A DNA stretch of 55,356 bases from an uncultured Clostridia bacterium (GCA_944392605.1 CALXXE010000012.1:1-55356); one strand, 5' to 3'. Positions 38,674-46,386 are shown, numbered from the stretch's first letter. Notes: generated from the sequence alone by a model not told the origin. Numbers and translations: made by a program.

Positions 38674-38725
38674 CGTGTTGGGGACGTTTCCTTTGCGTAA
38701 AAAAATTCGCATTTGGGATACATCT
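38674..38725 (+). repeat. GGGACGTTTCC-family repeat, copy 5 (inverted orientation)
   Basis: It shares the run from GGGACGTTTCCTTTGCG through AATTCGCATTTGGGA with copy 4, in the same orientation, between fabF and accB. The left flank differs from copy 4. Confidence 0.8.
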
Positions 38726-38757
38726 AAAAAAATAATCTTATAATAGGAGGAATTAAA

Positions 38758-39237
38758 ATGGATTATAGTGATATTAAAAGATTAATTGATGATATGGGAA
38801 ATTCAAAGATAGATTCTTTGAAAATAGAATTCCCAGATGGTGTAAAAATAAGCATGAAAAAGAACACTGAAAAAGAAGTAGTAATAGCAGCACCAGGAAA
38901 TGTTATTGAAGCTAGTGCTCCAATGACAACACCTGTAGTTACAGAAAAACAAGAAACATCTTTAGTAAAATCAGAAGAACAACAAACAAAACAAGAAGAA
39001 AGTTATAAAGTTGTAAAAAGTCCTATGGTTGGAACTTTTTATGCAAGTTCTTCACCAGATAAAGAACCATTTGTTAAAGTAGGAGATAAAGTACATAAAG
39101 GCCAAGTTTTATGCATTGTAGAAGCTATGAAATTAATGAATGAAATAGAATCTGAATTTGATGGAGAAATAGTAGAAGTTTGTGTAAATAATGAAGACAT
39201 AGTAGAATATGGAACACCATTATTTAAAATTAAATAA
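38758..39237 (+). CDS. accB: Biotin carboxyl carrier protein of acetyl-CoA carboxylase
   Basis: A 159-residue carrier. An N-terminal helical part (about 1-35) is followed by a Thr/Val/Glu/Gln-rich flexible linker, then the biotinyl domain (about 84-159), with biotin attached to Lys125 in VEAMKLMNEIE. It carries CO2 from biotin carboxylase (accC downstream) to the carboxyltransferase. accD and accA, the carboxyltransferase genes, are not in the window. AGGAGG ribosome binding site. Confidence 0.96.
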   Translation: MDYSDIKRLIDDMGNSKIDSLKIEFPDGVKISMKKNTEKEVVIAAPGNVIEASAPMTTPVVTEKQETSLVKSEEQQTKQEESYKVVKSPMVGTFYASSSPDKEPFVKVGDKVHKGQVLCIVEAMKLMNEIESEFDGEIVEVCVNNEDIVEYGTPLFKIK

Positions 39238-39285
39238 ATGTAGAAAAACTAAAATCAAAATAAAGTAATTATGTAGGAGGAAAAA

Positions 39286-39711
39286 ATGGGTTTAGATAAA
39301 GAGGGTATAAAAAATATAATACCACAAAGAGAACCTTTCTTAATGATTGATGAAGTTGAAGAATATATACCAGGAGAAAGTGCAACAGCATATAAATATG
39401 TAGATGAAAGCGAGTATTATTTTAAAGGGCATTTTCCTGGAAAACCAATAATGCCAGGTGTATTAATTGTGGAATCACTTGCTCAAACAGGGGCAGTTGC
39501 AATTCTTTCTATGGAAGAAAATAAAGGAAAAAATGCTTTGTTTGGAGGAATTGATAAAATACGTTTCAAAAAACAAGTAGTACCTGGAGATACACTAAAA
39601 TTAGAAGTTAAAATAATAAAAAGAAAGGGCCCAATTGGAGTAGGTGAGGCCATAGCTACTGTTGATGGAAAAGTAGCAGCAAAAGGTGAATTGACTTTTG
39701 CCGTTGTATAA
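39286..39711 (+). CDS. fabZ: 3-hydroxyacyl-ACP dehydratase
   Basis: A 141-residue hot-dog fold enzyme. The catalytic pair is His49 in [13 protein letters not shown] and Glu63 in LIVESLAQ. The N-terminus has [14 protein letters not shown], as in other FabZ. It ends 12 bases before accC with GGAGAG as next ribosome binding site, within an accB-fabZ-accC unit. Confidence 0.97.
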   Translation: MGLDKEGIKNIIPQREPFLMIDEVEEYIPGESATAYKYVDESEYYFKGHFPGKPIMPGVLIVESLAQTGAVAILSMEENKGKNALFGGIDKIRFKKQVVPGDTLKLEVKIIKRKGPIGVGEAIATVDGKVAAKGELTFAVV

Positions 39712-39723
39712 GGAGAGAAGAAC

Positions 39724-41076
39724 ATGTTAAAGAAAGTATTAATAGCTAATCGTGGAGAAATAGCAGTTAGAATTATTAGAGCATGTAGAGAAATGGGAAT
39801 TAGAACAGTTGCAATATACTCAGAAGCAGATAAAACAGCGTTACATGTAAGCTTAGCAGATGAAGCTATTTGTGTTGGACCAGCTCCATCTAATAAAAGT
39901 TATCTAAATATGAAAGCAATCTTAGAAGCAGCTTGTTTAACAGGTGCAGATAGTATCCACCCTGGATTTGGATTTTTATCAGAAAATAGTACTTTTGCTA
40001 AAATCTGCGAAGAAATGGGAATAAAATTTATTGGACCAAATTATAGACTAATAGAATTATTAGGAAATAAATCAAAAGCAAAAGAAACAATGAAAAATGC
40101 AGGAGTACCAGTGGTACCAGGATCTGAAGGTTTAATAAAATCTAAAGAAGAAGCAGTACAACTTGCAGAACAAATTAAATATCCTGTAATGCTTAAAGCA
40201 TCAGCAGGTGGTGGCGGAAGAGGTATTCGCGTTGCTTATAATAAAGACCAATTAGAAAAAGAATATGATTTAGTAAAACAAGAAGCAAAAGTTTCTTTTA
40301 ATGATGATAGTCTTTATTTAGAAAAATTTGTAGAAAATCCAAGACATGTGGAAATTCAAATTTTGGCAGATGAACATGGAAATTGTATTCATTTAGGTGA
40401 AAGAGATTGTTCTGTTCAAAGAAGAAATCAAAAAGTACTAGAAGAAACACCATCAAGTATATTAGATGATAAAACAAGAAAGAAGATGGGAGAAGTTGCA
40501 GTAAATGCTGTAAAAGAAATAGGATATACTAATGCAGGTACAATTGAATTTTTAGTAGATAAAAATAAAGATTTCTATTTTATGGAAATGAATACAAGAG
40601 TTCAAGTAGAACATCCTATAACTGAGATGGTAACAGGAATTGATATAATAAAAGAACAAATAAAAATAGCAAGTGGAGAAACTTTAACTTATAAACAAAA
40701 AGATATTACTTTTACTGGTCATAGCTTAGAAGTTAGAATAAATGCTGAAGATCCAGATAAAAACTTTATGCCATGTCCAGGAACAATTACTGATTTACAT
40801 TTACCAGGAGGAAATGGAGTAAGAATTGATACTGCAATCTATCCAGGATATTCAATACCACCAACTTATGATTCAATGATTGCTAAAATTATAGTTCATG
40901 GAAAAGATAGAAATGAATCAATAGCTAAGATGAAGAGTAGCATAGCAGAATTAGTTGTTGAAGGAATAAAAACCAATACTGATTTTATTTTGAAAATATT
41001 GGAAGATGAAGATTTCAAAAATAATAATTATGATACCTCATTTATTTCAAAAAAATTTGGAAAGAAATCTAATTAA
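39724..41076 (+). CDS. accC: Biotin carboxylase subunit of acetyl-CoA carboxylase
   Basis: A 450-residue ATP-grasp enzyme carboxylating the biotin of AccB. Seen: N-terminal KVLIANRGEIAVRIIRACRE, HPGFGFLSEN, the ATP-binding KASAGGGGRGIRV, RDCSVQRRNQK, and the catalytic EMNTRVQVEHPITEMVTG. Length is standard for free-standing AccC. It ends the fatty acid cluster, followed by a terminator. Confidence 0.97.
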   Translation: MLKKVLIANRGEIAVRIIRACREMGIRTVAIYSEADKTALHVSLADEAICVGPAPSNKSYLNMKAILEAACLTGADSIHPGFGFLSENSTFAKICEEMGIKFIGPNYRLIELLGNKSKAKETMKNAGVPVVPGSEGLIKSKEEAVQLAEQIKYPVMLKASAGGGGRGIRVAYNKDQLEKEYDLVKQEAKVSFNDDSLYLEKFVENPRHVEIQILADEHGNCIHLGERDCSVQRRNQKVLEETPSSILDDKTRKKMGEVAVNAVKEIGYTNAGTIEFLVDKNKDFYFMEMNTRVQVEHPITEMVTGIDIIKEQIKIASGETLTYKQKDITFTGHSLEVRINAEDPDKNFMPCPGTITDLHLPGGNGVRIDTAIYPGYSIPPTYDSMIAKIIVHGKDRNESIAKMKSSIAELVVEGIKTNTDFILKILEDEDFKNNNYDTSFISKKFGKKSN

Positions 41077-41097
41077 TTGAATATAATTAAAAAGAAT

Positions 41098-41139
41098 AAA
41101 AAAAGTGAATGTTTTTTAAAAAAAGCATTTACTTTTTTT
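41098..41139 (+). terminator. Intrinsic terminator after accC
   Basis: AAAAAGTGAATG pairs with CATTTACTTTTT (41126-41137) with one G-U pair, and a long T run ends the 3' arm. Confidence 0.85.
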
Positions 41140-41156
41140 GAAAATTTGTATACAAT
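41128..41156 (+). promoter_or_regulatory. Possible promoter of the glycosyltransferase gene
   Basis: TTTACT (41128-41133), 17-base spacer, TACAAT (41151-41156). The -35 lies inside the 3' arm of the accC terminator. Confidence 0.45.
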
Positions 41157-41232
41157 AGTGTAAGAAAATGTCAAAAATAGAATCAAAATATTTTAACTAA
41201 AGAAAATATATGAAAAGAAAGGGAGAATTTTA

Positions 41233-42525
41233 ATGAAGATACTAATGTTAACATGGGAATATCCACCAAGAGTGGTAGGAGGAATCGCAAGAGTAGTTTA
41301 CGATTTATCAAGAACGTTACATAAAGATGGTCACGATGTAACAGTAATTACTTATAGAGAAGGAGATGCACCTTATTTTGAGGATGATAAAGGTGTAAAA
41401 GTATATAGAGTTGATAATTATATGATTAACCCTAATAATTTTATAGACTGGGTTTTACAATTAAATTTCAATATGATAGCAAAAGCAAATGAAATAATGC
41501 TAAAAGAAGGAAATTTTGATGTTATCCATGCCCATGATTGGTTAGTAGCATATAGTGCAAAAACTTTAAAAAATTCTTACAATATACCAATTGTTGCAAC
41601 TATACATGCAACAGAGTCTGGAAGAAACAGTGGTATTCATGATGAACAACAAAGATATATAAATGACACAGAATGGATGTTAACATATGAAGCAGCTGAA
41701 GTAATTGTTAATAGTAATTATATGAAAAACGAATTACAAAGATTATTCGGTTTACCATATGATAAAATAAATGTAGTACCAAATGGAGTTAATTTGAATC
41801 TGTTTAATGGCATTGAAAGAGATTATAATTTTAGAAGAAAATATGCAATGGACAACGAGAAAATCATATTATTTATGGGAAGACTTGTTTATGAAAAAGG
41901 TATACAACACTTGATAGCAGCTATGCCTAAGATATTAAATGGTTACCATGATGCGAAACTTGTTATATGTGGTAAAGGTGGAATGGAACAAGAATTAAGA
42001 CAAGAAGTGAATAGTTTAGGACTAGGAAATAAGGTTTATTTTGCTGGATATATGAATGGTAAAGATGTACAAAGAATGTATAAAGCAGCAGATATAGCAG
42101 TATTCCCAAGTACATATGAGCCATTTGGAATAGTAGCTCTGGAAGCAATGTTATCAGAAAGACCTATTGTAGTATCAGATATAGGTGGTTTAAACGAAAT
42201 TGTAGAGCATAAAGTAAATGGAATGAAAACATATTGTGGAAATGCAAATTCAATTGCAGATTCAATATTAGAATTATTATTTGATCACAAATTATGTGCA
42301 GATATAACAAGAAGAGCAAAAAATAAAGTTAGAAATGATTATAACTGGAGTAAAATAGCCCAAGATACACATTTTGCATATCAAAAAGCAATTTGTCAAT
42401 CAATGGCTGAAAAACAAAAAAGAGAGCTTGAACAAGAAAGAGCTAGAAAAACTAAGAAAGCTAAAAATACAGAAAATGAAATTACTAACTTACTTAGCTT
42501 CAAGAAACGTCAAGCATATGCTTAA
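41233..42525 (+). CDS. Glycosyltransferase family 4 protein, glycogen synthase-like
   Basis: A 430-residue GT-B enzyme. The N-terminal MKILMLTWEYPPRVVGGIARV has the Gly-rich loop of glycogen synthase-like GT4 proteins. Also seen: HAHDWLVAYSAKTLK, VPNGVNLNLF, the donor-domain start ILFMGRLVYEKGIQHL, and the EX7E motif EPFGIVALEAMLSE near residue 300. The C-terminal 40 residues are Lys/Arg/Glu-rich and probably helical. It transfers a sugar from a nucleotide donor; the acceptor could be glycogen or another polysaccharide. It stands alone between accC and the tRNA cluster. Confidence 0.85.
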   Translation: MKILMLTWEYPPRVVGGIARVVYDLSRTLHKDGHDVTVITYREGDAPYFEDDKGVKVYRVDNYMINPNNFIDWVLQLNFNMIAKANEIMLKEGNFDVIHAHDWLVAYSAKTLKNSYNIPIVATIHATESGRNSGIHDEQQRYINDTEWMLTYEAAEVIVNSNYMKNELQRLFGLPYDKINVVPNGVNLNLFNGIERDYNFRRKYAMDNEKIILFMGRLVYEKGIQHLIAAMPKILNGYHDAKLVICGKGGMEQELRQEVNSLGLGNKVYFAGYMNGKDVQRMYKAADIAVFPSTYEPFGIVALEAMLSERPIVVSDIGGLNEIVEHKVNGMKTYCGNANSIADSILELLFDHKLCADITRRAKNKVRNDYNWSKIAQDTHFAYQKAICQSMAEKQKRELEQERARKTKKAKNTENEITNLLSFKKRQAYA

Positions 42526-42537
42526 AAAATTAGAAAT

Positions 42538-42561
42538 ACAAGAGAGTTTAGGCTCTCTTGT
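42538..42561 (+). terminator. Hairpin after the glycosyltransferase gene
   Basis: ACAAGAGAG (42538-42546) pairs with CTCTCTTGT (42553-42561) around TTTAGG. No proper T run follows, so efficiency is uncertain. Confidence 0.6.
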
Positions 42562-42610
42562 AGATTTCAAATAAAAATATCAAAAATATAAAAAAAATTA
42601 TTAAAAACTA

Positions 42611-42639
42611 TTGACAAGTATAAAAAAAATTAGTATAAT
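42611..42639 (+). promoter_or_regulatory. Consensus promoter of the tRNA cluster
   Basis: Perfect TTGACA (42611-42616), 17-base spacer, perfect TATAAT (42634-42639), about 20 bases before tRNA-Val. This is the strongest promoter in the window. Confidence 0.93.
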
Positions 42640-42659
42640 AAATCTCGTCGGAAGAACAT

Positions 42660-42735
42660 GGTCGCTTAGCTCAGCTGGGAGAGCATCTGCCTTACAAGCA
42701 GGGGGTCACAGGTTCGAGCCCTGTAGCGACCACCA
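42660..42735 (+). tRNA. tRNA-Val (TAC)
   Basis: A 76-base cloverleaf. Acceptor GGTCGCT pairs with AGCGACC, the D arm is GCTC/GAGC, the anticodon loop CTTACAA gives TAC, the T loop is TTCGAGC, and CCA is encoded. Confidence 0.96.
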
Positions 42736-42744
42736 TTGTTTTAC

Positions 42745-42821
42745 GGCCTGGTAGTTCAGTTGGTTAGAACGCTAGCCTGTCACGCTAGAGGTCGACGGTT
42801 CGAGCCCGTTCCAGGTCGCCA
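42745..42821 (+). tRNA. tRNA-Asp (GTC)
   Basis: A 77-base cloverleaf. Acceptor GGCCTGG pairs with CCAGGTC (one G-U), the anticodon loop CTGTCAC gives GTC, the T loop is TTCGAGC, and CCA is encoded. G34 makes it a target of the queuosine enzymes encoded at 30564-32758. Confidence 0.95.
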
Positions 42822-42835
42822 TTTTTTTATTATAA

Positions 42836-42881
42836 GGCTTGATAGCTCAGTTGGTAGAGCAAGGGACTGAAAATCTTTGGT
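42836..42881 (+). pseudogene. 5' half of a Phe-like (GAA) tRNA gene
   Basis: It begins 14 bases after tRNA-Asp. Acceptor strand GGCTTGA, a complete D arm GCTC...GAGC, and anticodon arm AGGGA-CTGAAAA-TCTTT (GAA anticodon, two G-U pairs) are followed by GGTGCA rather than a T arm. The matching 3' acceptor strand TCAAGCC is 195 bases away at 43076. Either a disrupted gene or one half of a split arrangement around the intact tRNA-Phe. Confidence 0.8.
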
Positions 42882-42891
42882 GCATTTTAAT

Positions 42892-42967
42892 GGCTTCATA
42901 GCTCAGTTGGTAGAGCAGGAGACTGAAAATCTCCGTGTCAGTGGTTCGATTCCACTTGAAGCCACCA
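42892..42967 (+). tRNA. tRNA-Phe (GAA)
   Basis: A complete 76-base cloverleaf. Acceptor GGCTTCA pairs with TGAAGCC, D arm GCTC/GAGC, anticodon stem GGAGA/TCTCC with loop CTGAAAA (GAA), variable GTGTC, T arm AGTGG-TTCGATT-CCACT, and CCA encoded. It is flanked by the inverted repeat TTTGGTGCA (42877-42885) and TGCACCAAA (42978-42986), and lies between the halves of another tRNA. It is the cognate of the T-box at 7240. Confidence 0.96.
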
Positions 42968-43007
42968 AACAATAATTTGCACCAAAAAAATTGAATTTTT
43001 TATGAAC

Positions 43008-43029
43008 ATCTAAAAAAATATCTAAAAAA
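43008..43029 (+). repeat. Tandem ATCTAAAAAA pair, possible integrase arm sites
   Basis: ATCTAAAAAA occurs at 43008-43017 and 43020-43029, a 12-base period, between the intact tRNA-Phe and the tRNA 3' half. Short direct repeats beside an integrase gene often are arm-type integrase sites. The AT-rich setting makes chance possible. Confidence 0.4.
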
Positions 43030-43050
43030 TTTAATTTTAACTTTTTCAGT

Positions 43051-43083
43051 TCAAAGACACGAGTTCGATTCTCGTTCAAGCCA
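43051..43083 (+). pseudogene. 3' half of a tRNA gene at the element edge (attL candidate)
   Basis: T arm ACGAG-TTCGATT-CTCGT (43059-43075) and acceptor strand TCAAGCC plus discriminator A (43076-43083). TCAAGCC is the exact complement of GGCTTGA in the 5' half at 42836, not of the intact tRNA-Phe. CCA is absent (CTT follows). It abuts the integrase gene by 29 bases, the usual position of a tRNA 3' end at an integrated element boundary. Confidence 0.75.
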
Positions 43084-43112
43084 CTTAATAATATTTCTTG
43101 AAGTAGTTAATT

Positions 43113-44288
43113 TTAGACAGCAACTACTTCTTTTTTTATACTAAATACATTTGCCATTACTTTTCCTGTATTGTTTACACTACTTGAATCTAAATGTGCA
43201 TATAAGTTAGCAGTAGTATTATAATTTGAATGACCAAGCCACGCTTGAATTTCTTTCATATTCGCACCATTTTTTAATAATATACTTGCACAAGTATGCC
43301 TTAAATCGTGAAAACGAATAATCTTTAAATTCTTTCTTTTTAATAATTTCAAAAATGTTTCTGTTACATAGTCTGGTCTAATTATATTTCCACAATTATC
43401 TACACAAATATATTCTAAATAATCTTTATTGTAACTATCTCCACATAGTTCTCTGTTGTTTTTTTGTTTTTCTTTTAGTTCAATTAAAAAAGATTTTACA
43501 ATAGGCTCTAATGGTAAAGTTCTTTTACTCGATTTTGTCTTTGTTTTATCTCTTATAATTAGTTTTCCGTTTGACTGTGTAATGGTGTGATCTATTGTAA
43601 TTGTATCATTTTCAAAATCAACTGCACTCCATTTTAAACCTATGACTTCACTTCTTCTAAAACCATAAAAACAATCTATCATTACAGGAATTTCTAATTT
43701 AGTTCCAATAACTTCATTTAGTAATGTTTTAACTTCATCACTTGTGTAGAATTTTGGCTTATATTCTTCAATTTTAGGTAAATCAACTTTGTCAGCAGGA
43801 TTTGATAAAATAATATCTGTTTTCATAGCATATTGTAAGGCTTTCCTTATATTTGCGTGATAATGTTTAACTGTATTTCCACAAAGTCCCTCATCTAATA
43901 AATATTGGTAAAATTCTTGTATATGCTTTGGCTTTATATTTTGTAGTGTTATTTTTGTATTTTTAAAATAATCTGTCATTCTGCCATTTATAACACCTTG
44001 ATAGCCATTTAGGGTTGTTGGCTCAACACTTGATGAAATCATTTTTAACCATTTTTTCATATAGTCTATAAAGAGTATATCTTCATTATCAATATTATCG
44101 CTATTAATTTCTTCTTGAAACTTTTTTCTAATCTCTTCTTTTTTGTTTTCTGCTTTTTTCTTATTTCCTTTTATAGCTTTTATACCTGTTGACTTCCATT
44201 TTGTTTCCCATTTTTCATTTTTCTTATAACTTAAAACGGCTTGATAAATACCGTTTCTTATCTGTAAGCTAGCTGTTACATTTATCAT
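43113..44288 (-). CDS. int: Tyrosine recombinase/integrase
   Basis: A 391-residue integrase of the Tn916/phage type. An N-terminal arm-binding AP2-like part (about 1-60) is followed by a SAM-like core-binding domain (about 70-165) and a catalytic domain with Arg211 or Arg212 in YGFRRSEVIGLKW, HDLRH (His327 and Arg330), LGHS (His353) and the nucleophile Tyr363 in NLYAHLD. All catalytic residues are present. Ribosome binding site AAGGAGT. The gene points toward the tRNA junction. It should catalyse integration and, with the neighbouring small HTH protein, excision. Confidence 0.95.
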   Translation of the reverse strand: MINVTASLQIRNGIYQAVLSYKKNEKWETKWKSTGIKAIKGNKKKAENKKEEIRKKFQEEINSDNIDNEDILFIDYMKKWLKMISSSVEPTTLNGYQGVINGRMTDYFKNTKITLQNIKPKHIQEFYQYLLDEGLCGNTVKHYHANIRKALQYAMKTDIILSNPADKVDLPKIEEYKPKFYTSDEVKTLLNEVIGTKLEIPVMIDCFYGFRRSEVIGLKWSAVDFENDTITIDHTITQSNGKLIIRDKTKTKSSKRTLPLEPIVKSFLIELKEKQKNNRELCGDSYNKDYLEYICVDNCGNIIRPDYVTETFLKLLKRKNLKIIRFHDLRHTCASILLKNGANMKEIQAWLGHSNYNTTANLYAHLDSSSVNNTGKVMANVFSIKKEVVAV

Positions 44289-44380
44289 AAATAACTCCTT
44301 CCTATCTCTATAACAGTCTAAATTTAACTTACTATTGATATTTATGATAATAACATAAAAGTAAATTAAAATCTAGTTTA

Positions 44381-44587
44381 TTAATTCTGTCTAGTTAAAT
44401 AACTTATAATATTTCTTTTTGGTATTTTATATTCTCTACCAATTTTAAAAGCAGGAATAGTATTGTTTTTAACTAACCTATAAGCTAGTGTAACACCAAT
44501 TCCTAACATTTCTTTTAATTGAACAATGTTTACTAAATCTGGGTATGAAGTAAACATCATATCATAATTTTCTTTCAATGTACCCAT
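44381..44587 (-). CDS. Excisionase-like helix-turn-helix protein
   Basis: A 68-residue DNA-binding protein of the HTH_17/excisionase group. The pattern VNIVQLKEMLGIGVTLAYRLVKN is followed by IPAFKIGREYKIPKRNIISYL, the wing typical of MerR-like excisionases. Ribosome binding site AAGGAGG. It lies just upstream of the integrase in the same direction, as xis often does. It probably bends DNA at the att sites; a purely regulatory role is possible. Confidence 0.85.
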   Translation of the reverse strand: MGTLKENYDMMFTSYPDLVNIVQLKEMLGIGVTLAYRLVKNNTIPAFKIGREYKIPKRNIISYLTRQN

Positions 44588-44612
44588 AATTAAAACCTCC
44601 TTAAAATAAAAT

Positions 44613-44646
44613 AAAAAAGACCTTATTTAAAATCTTTTAAACAAGG
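44613..44646 (-). terminator. Terminator after the sigma-like HTH gene
   Basis: On the minus strand CCTTGTTTAAAA (44646-44635) pairs with TTTTAAATAAGG (44632-44621) with one G-U, followed by TCTTTTTT. It overlaps the stop of the upstream gene and precedes the excisionase ribosome binding site. Confidence 0.8.
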
Positions 44647-45086
44647 CATTTTTGCGATTTAAGTTTCATATTCATATTAATTTTTTTAGGAACATCATTT
44701 GTTACATTTAATTTCCTATCTATAATTAAATTTCCTTTTTTATTTCTATGATAAGCACTTAAATTCCATTTTGCAAAATCATAATCAGAAATAGTATTGT
44801 TATGAAATGATAATTCAGCATTGTCTTTGTTCAATAATGCTTTTAATTGTTCATAAGAATTATCATCTTTTTTAGGTCTTTCATAATTTTTATAATATTC
44901 TCTATTATATTCAGCTTTTTTCTGCATTGATTTGTTATGCCTTATTTCCTTTTCCTTAGTATATCTTGTGTCTTTTTTCACTACCTGAGATATATAGCTT
45001 TGTGAAACTCCAATAGTTTCAGCAATAATCTCTTGTTTTTTGTGTTCTTCAAAATACATTTGTAAAATTTCTTCTTTTTTACTCAT
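44637..45086 (-). CDS. HTH protein of the mobile element (sigma-like helix-turn-helix)
   Basis: A 149-residue protein. The N-terminus EEILQMYFEEHKKQEIIAET and IGVSQSYISQVVKKD form a helix-turn-helix like sigma region 4 or phage regulators. The middle is basic and rich in Tyr, Lys and Asn, and the C-terminus (about 85-149) has no recognisable domain. Ribosome binding site GAAAGGAGG. It is transcribed away from the zinc-motif gene, so the 270-base space between them holds divergent promoters. A role in controlling integrase and excisionase expression is inferred. Confidence 0.7.
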   Translation of the reverse strand: MSKKEEILQMYFEEHKKQEIIAETIGVSQSYISQVVKKDTRYTKEKEIRHNKSMQKKAEYNREYYKNYERPKKDDNSYEQLKALLNKDNAELSFHNNTISDYDFAKWNLSAYHRNKKGNLIIDRKLNVTNDVPKKINMNMKLKSQKCLV

Positions 45087-45178
45087 TTTGACCTCCTTTC
45101 TTTACTTATATTTTTTACTTGCACTATTTTAGATATAAAAACCCTATATAAAGTACAAGATGTAATTTATACTATAAT

Positions 45179-45323
45179 TTGACAAATAAAATTATTTATT
45201 GTAATATATTATTATAAGAAAAGTATTAAAATTAACATAAAATAGATGTTAATACTTTATAATATAAAATAGATTACATTTTTATTATAGAGTAATACTT
45301 TTTAATTGTCAATAGATTACATT
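45179..45323. promoter_or_regulatory. Divergent control region with repeated AATAGATTACATT sites
   Basis: TTGACA (45179-45184), 17-base spacer, TAATAT (45202-45207) is a plus-strand promoter candidate. TTAACAT-7-ATGTTAA (45232-45252) is an inverted repeat within a larger AAGTATTA...TAATACTT palindrome. AATAGATTACATT occurs at 45268-45280 and 45311-45323, and GATGTAAT at 45159 is a reversed relative. The stretch 45087-45360 holds no gene. Confidence 0.5.
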
Positions 45324-45360
45324 AAACTTTTTGAAAAATTTTTATGAATAGGAGAATATT

Positions 45361-46329
45361 ATGAAAATGAATTTAGAATATGGCTTTAATAATGAGTCAT
45401 TACCAAAATTTGAAGAATATGAAATAAAGGAAATAAACAATATTAAATATGTTGTTCCTAAAATTCTAAAAGAAAATATGTCAAACTATTCTTTAATTGA
45501 TTTTGATGACTACAAAGAAGATGATAAGCCACTAATTGATTTTATTAATTTAGGAAAATTATCTTTAGAAGAAAAAGAAAATACTGATAGTTTAGTAATT
45601 GAATATGTAAATAAATATGGACTTTTAGGACTTATACACGATTTTCCAGTAAATAGATATTATACATTAGAAAAAGAAGTTTTGCTAAAAGAATTTAATT
45701 ATATAAATAATAAAGATTATTTTACAACGATAGAGTTAATTGAATATTTTAAAATATTCTTTCCTACTACTACTGAGGAAGAAATAAAAAAACTAATAGA
45801 GAAAATAAATAAATTTATTTATGAGCATAGTATGGAAAAGTTTATTTCTCCAGAAATTAATAATCTAATTTATAAAAATGAAAAATATTGTGAACAAGTA
45901 GATATGATTATAAAATATGCACAATTTATGTATAATACTTTAAAAGAATTGAAAAAAGATAATGGAGAATATATTGATACACAAGAAATAAATAAATTAG
46001 AATCAAACCATATAAGAGTAAATTTAGAATATGACGGCTTAACAATACATATTAGAAGTTTAAAAGAATACATAGATGAAGATTTTAAATTATATGCAAT
46101 ACAAGAAAAGAAATACTTAAAACTATGTAAGCATTGTGGAAAAGCCTTTGTTGCCAATAACCCAAAAGCAGTATATGATACATTTAGTTGTAAAAATCAA
46201 GAAAATGTTTACAATAGTAGAGCAAGGTTAAGTTCAAATGTTACAAAAACAAAAGACGGACTAACAGTTAAAGTAACACCAAGTGAAGAATTATCAGATG
46301 AACTATTAAAAAACTTAGAAAAAAATTAA
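45361..46329 (+). CDS. Uncharacterised mobile-element protein with C-terminal Cys motif
   Basis: A 322-residue protein, with AGGAG upstream of ATG. The first 250 residues are acidic, mostly helical, and not recognisable. The C-terminal LKLCKHCGKAFVANNPKAVY followed by DTFSCKNQENVYNSRARL (about 253-288) contains CxxC plus a third Cys near 277. It resembles the ends of CGNR-type and related treble-clef zinc motifs, although the fourth Cys is missing (the place of Cys is Gln in KNQEN). Such proteins are common in phages and ICEs of Clostridia. It is divergently transcribed from the integrase block and followed by a terminator. Confidence 0.65.
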   Translation: MKMNLEYGFNNESLPKFEEYEIKEINNIKYVVPKILKENMSNYSLIDFDDYKEDDKPLIDFINLGKLSLEEKENTDSLVIEYVNKYGLLGLIHDFPVNRYYTLEKEVLLKEFNYINNKDYFTTIELIEYFKIFFPTTTEEEIKKLIEKINKFIYEHSMEKFISPEINNLIYKNEKYCEQVDMIIKYAQFMYNTLKELKKDNGEYIDTQEINKLESNHIRVNLEYDGLTIHIRSLKEYIDEDFKLYAIQEKKYLKLCKHCGKAFVANNPKAVYDTFSCKNQENVYNSRARLSSNVTKTKDGLTVKVTPSEELSDELLKNLEKN

Positions 46330-46341
46330 ATATAATATGAT

Positions 46342-46370
46342 AAAAAGGGTATTTGCTGTACTCTTTTTAT
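46342..46370 (+). terminator. Intrinsic terminator after the Cys-motif gene
   Basis: AAAAAGGGTA (46342-46351) pairs with TACTCTTTTT (46359-46368) with one G-U pair and a 7-base loop. Confidence 0.85.
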
Positions 46371-46386
46371 TTTATGCAAAAGCACT

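Noticed and set aside
42374-42574. Plus-strand frame at the end of the glycosyltransferase gene
   Set aside because: An out-of-frame shadow of the Lys/Glu-rich C-terminus of the glycosyltransferase with no start site of its own.
42881-43050. Group I intron interrupting a tRNA gene
   Set aside because: The insert is too short for a group I core once the 76-base tRNA-Phe is removed, and I see no P7 or G-binding-site sequences. An intron would also not normally contain a complete tRNA.
45361-46329. Replication initiator of the mobile element
   Set aside because: Its place in the element suggested one, but no Rep motifs, winged-helix or nuclease residues are visible; only a C-terminal Cys motif.
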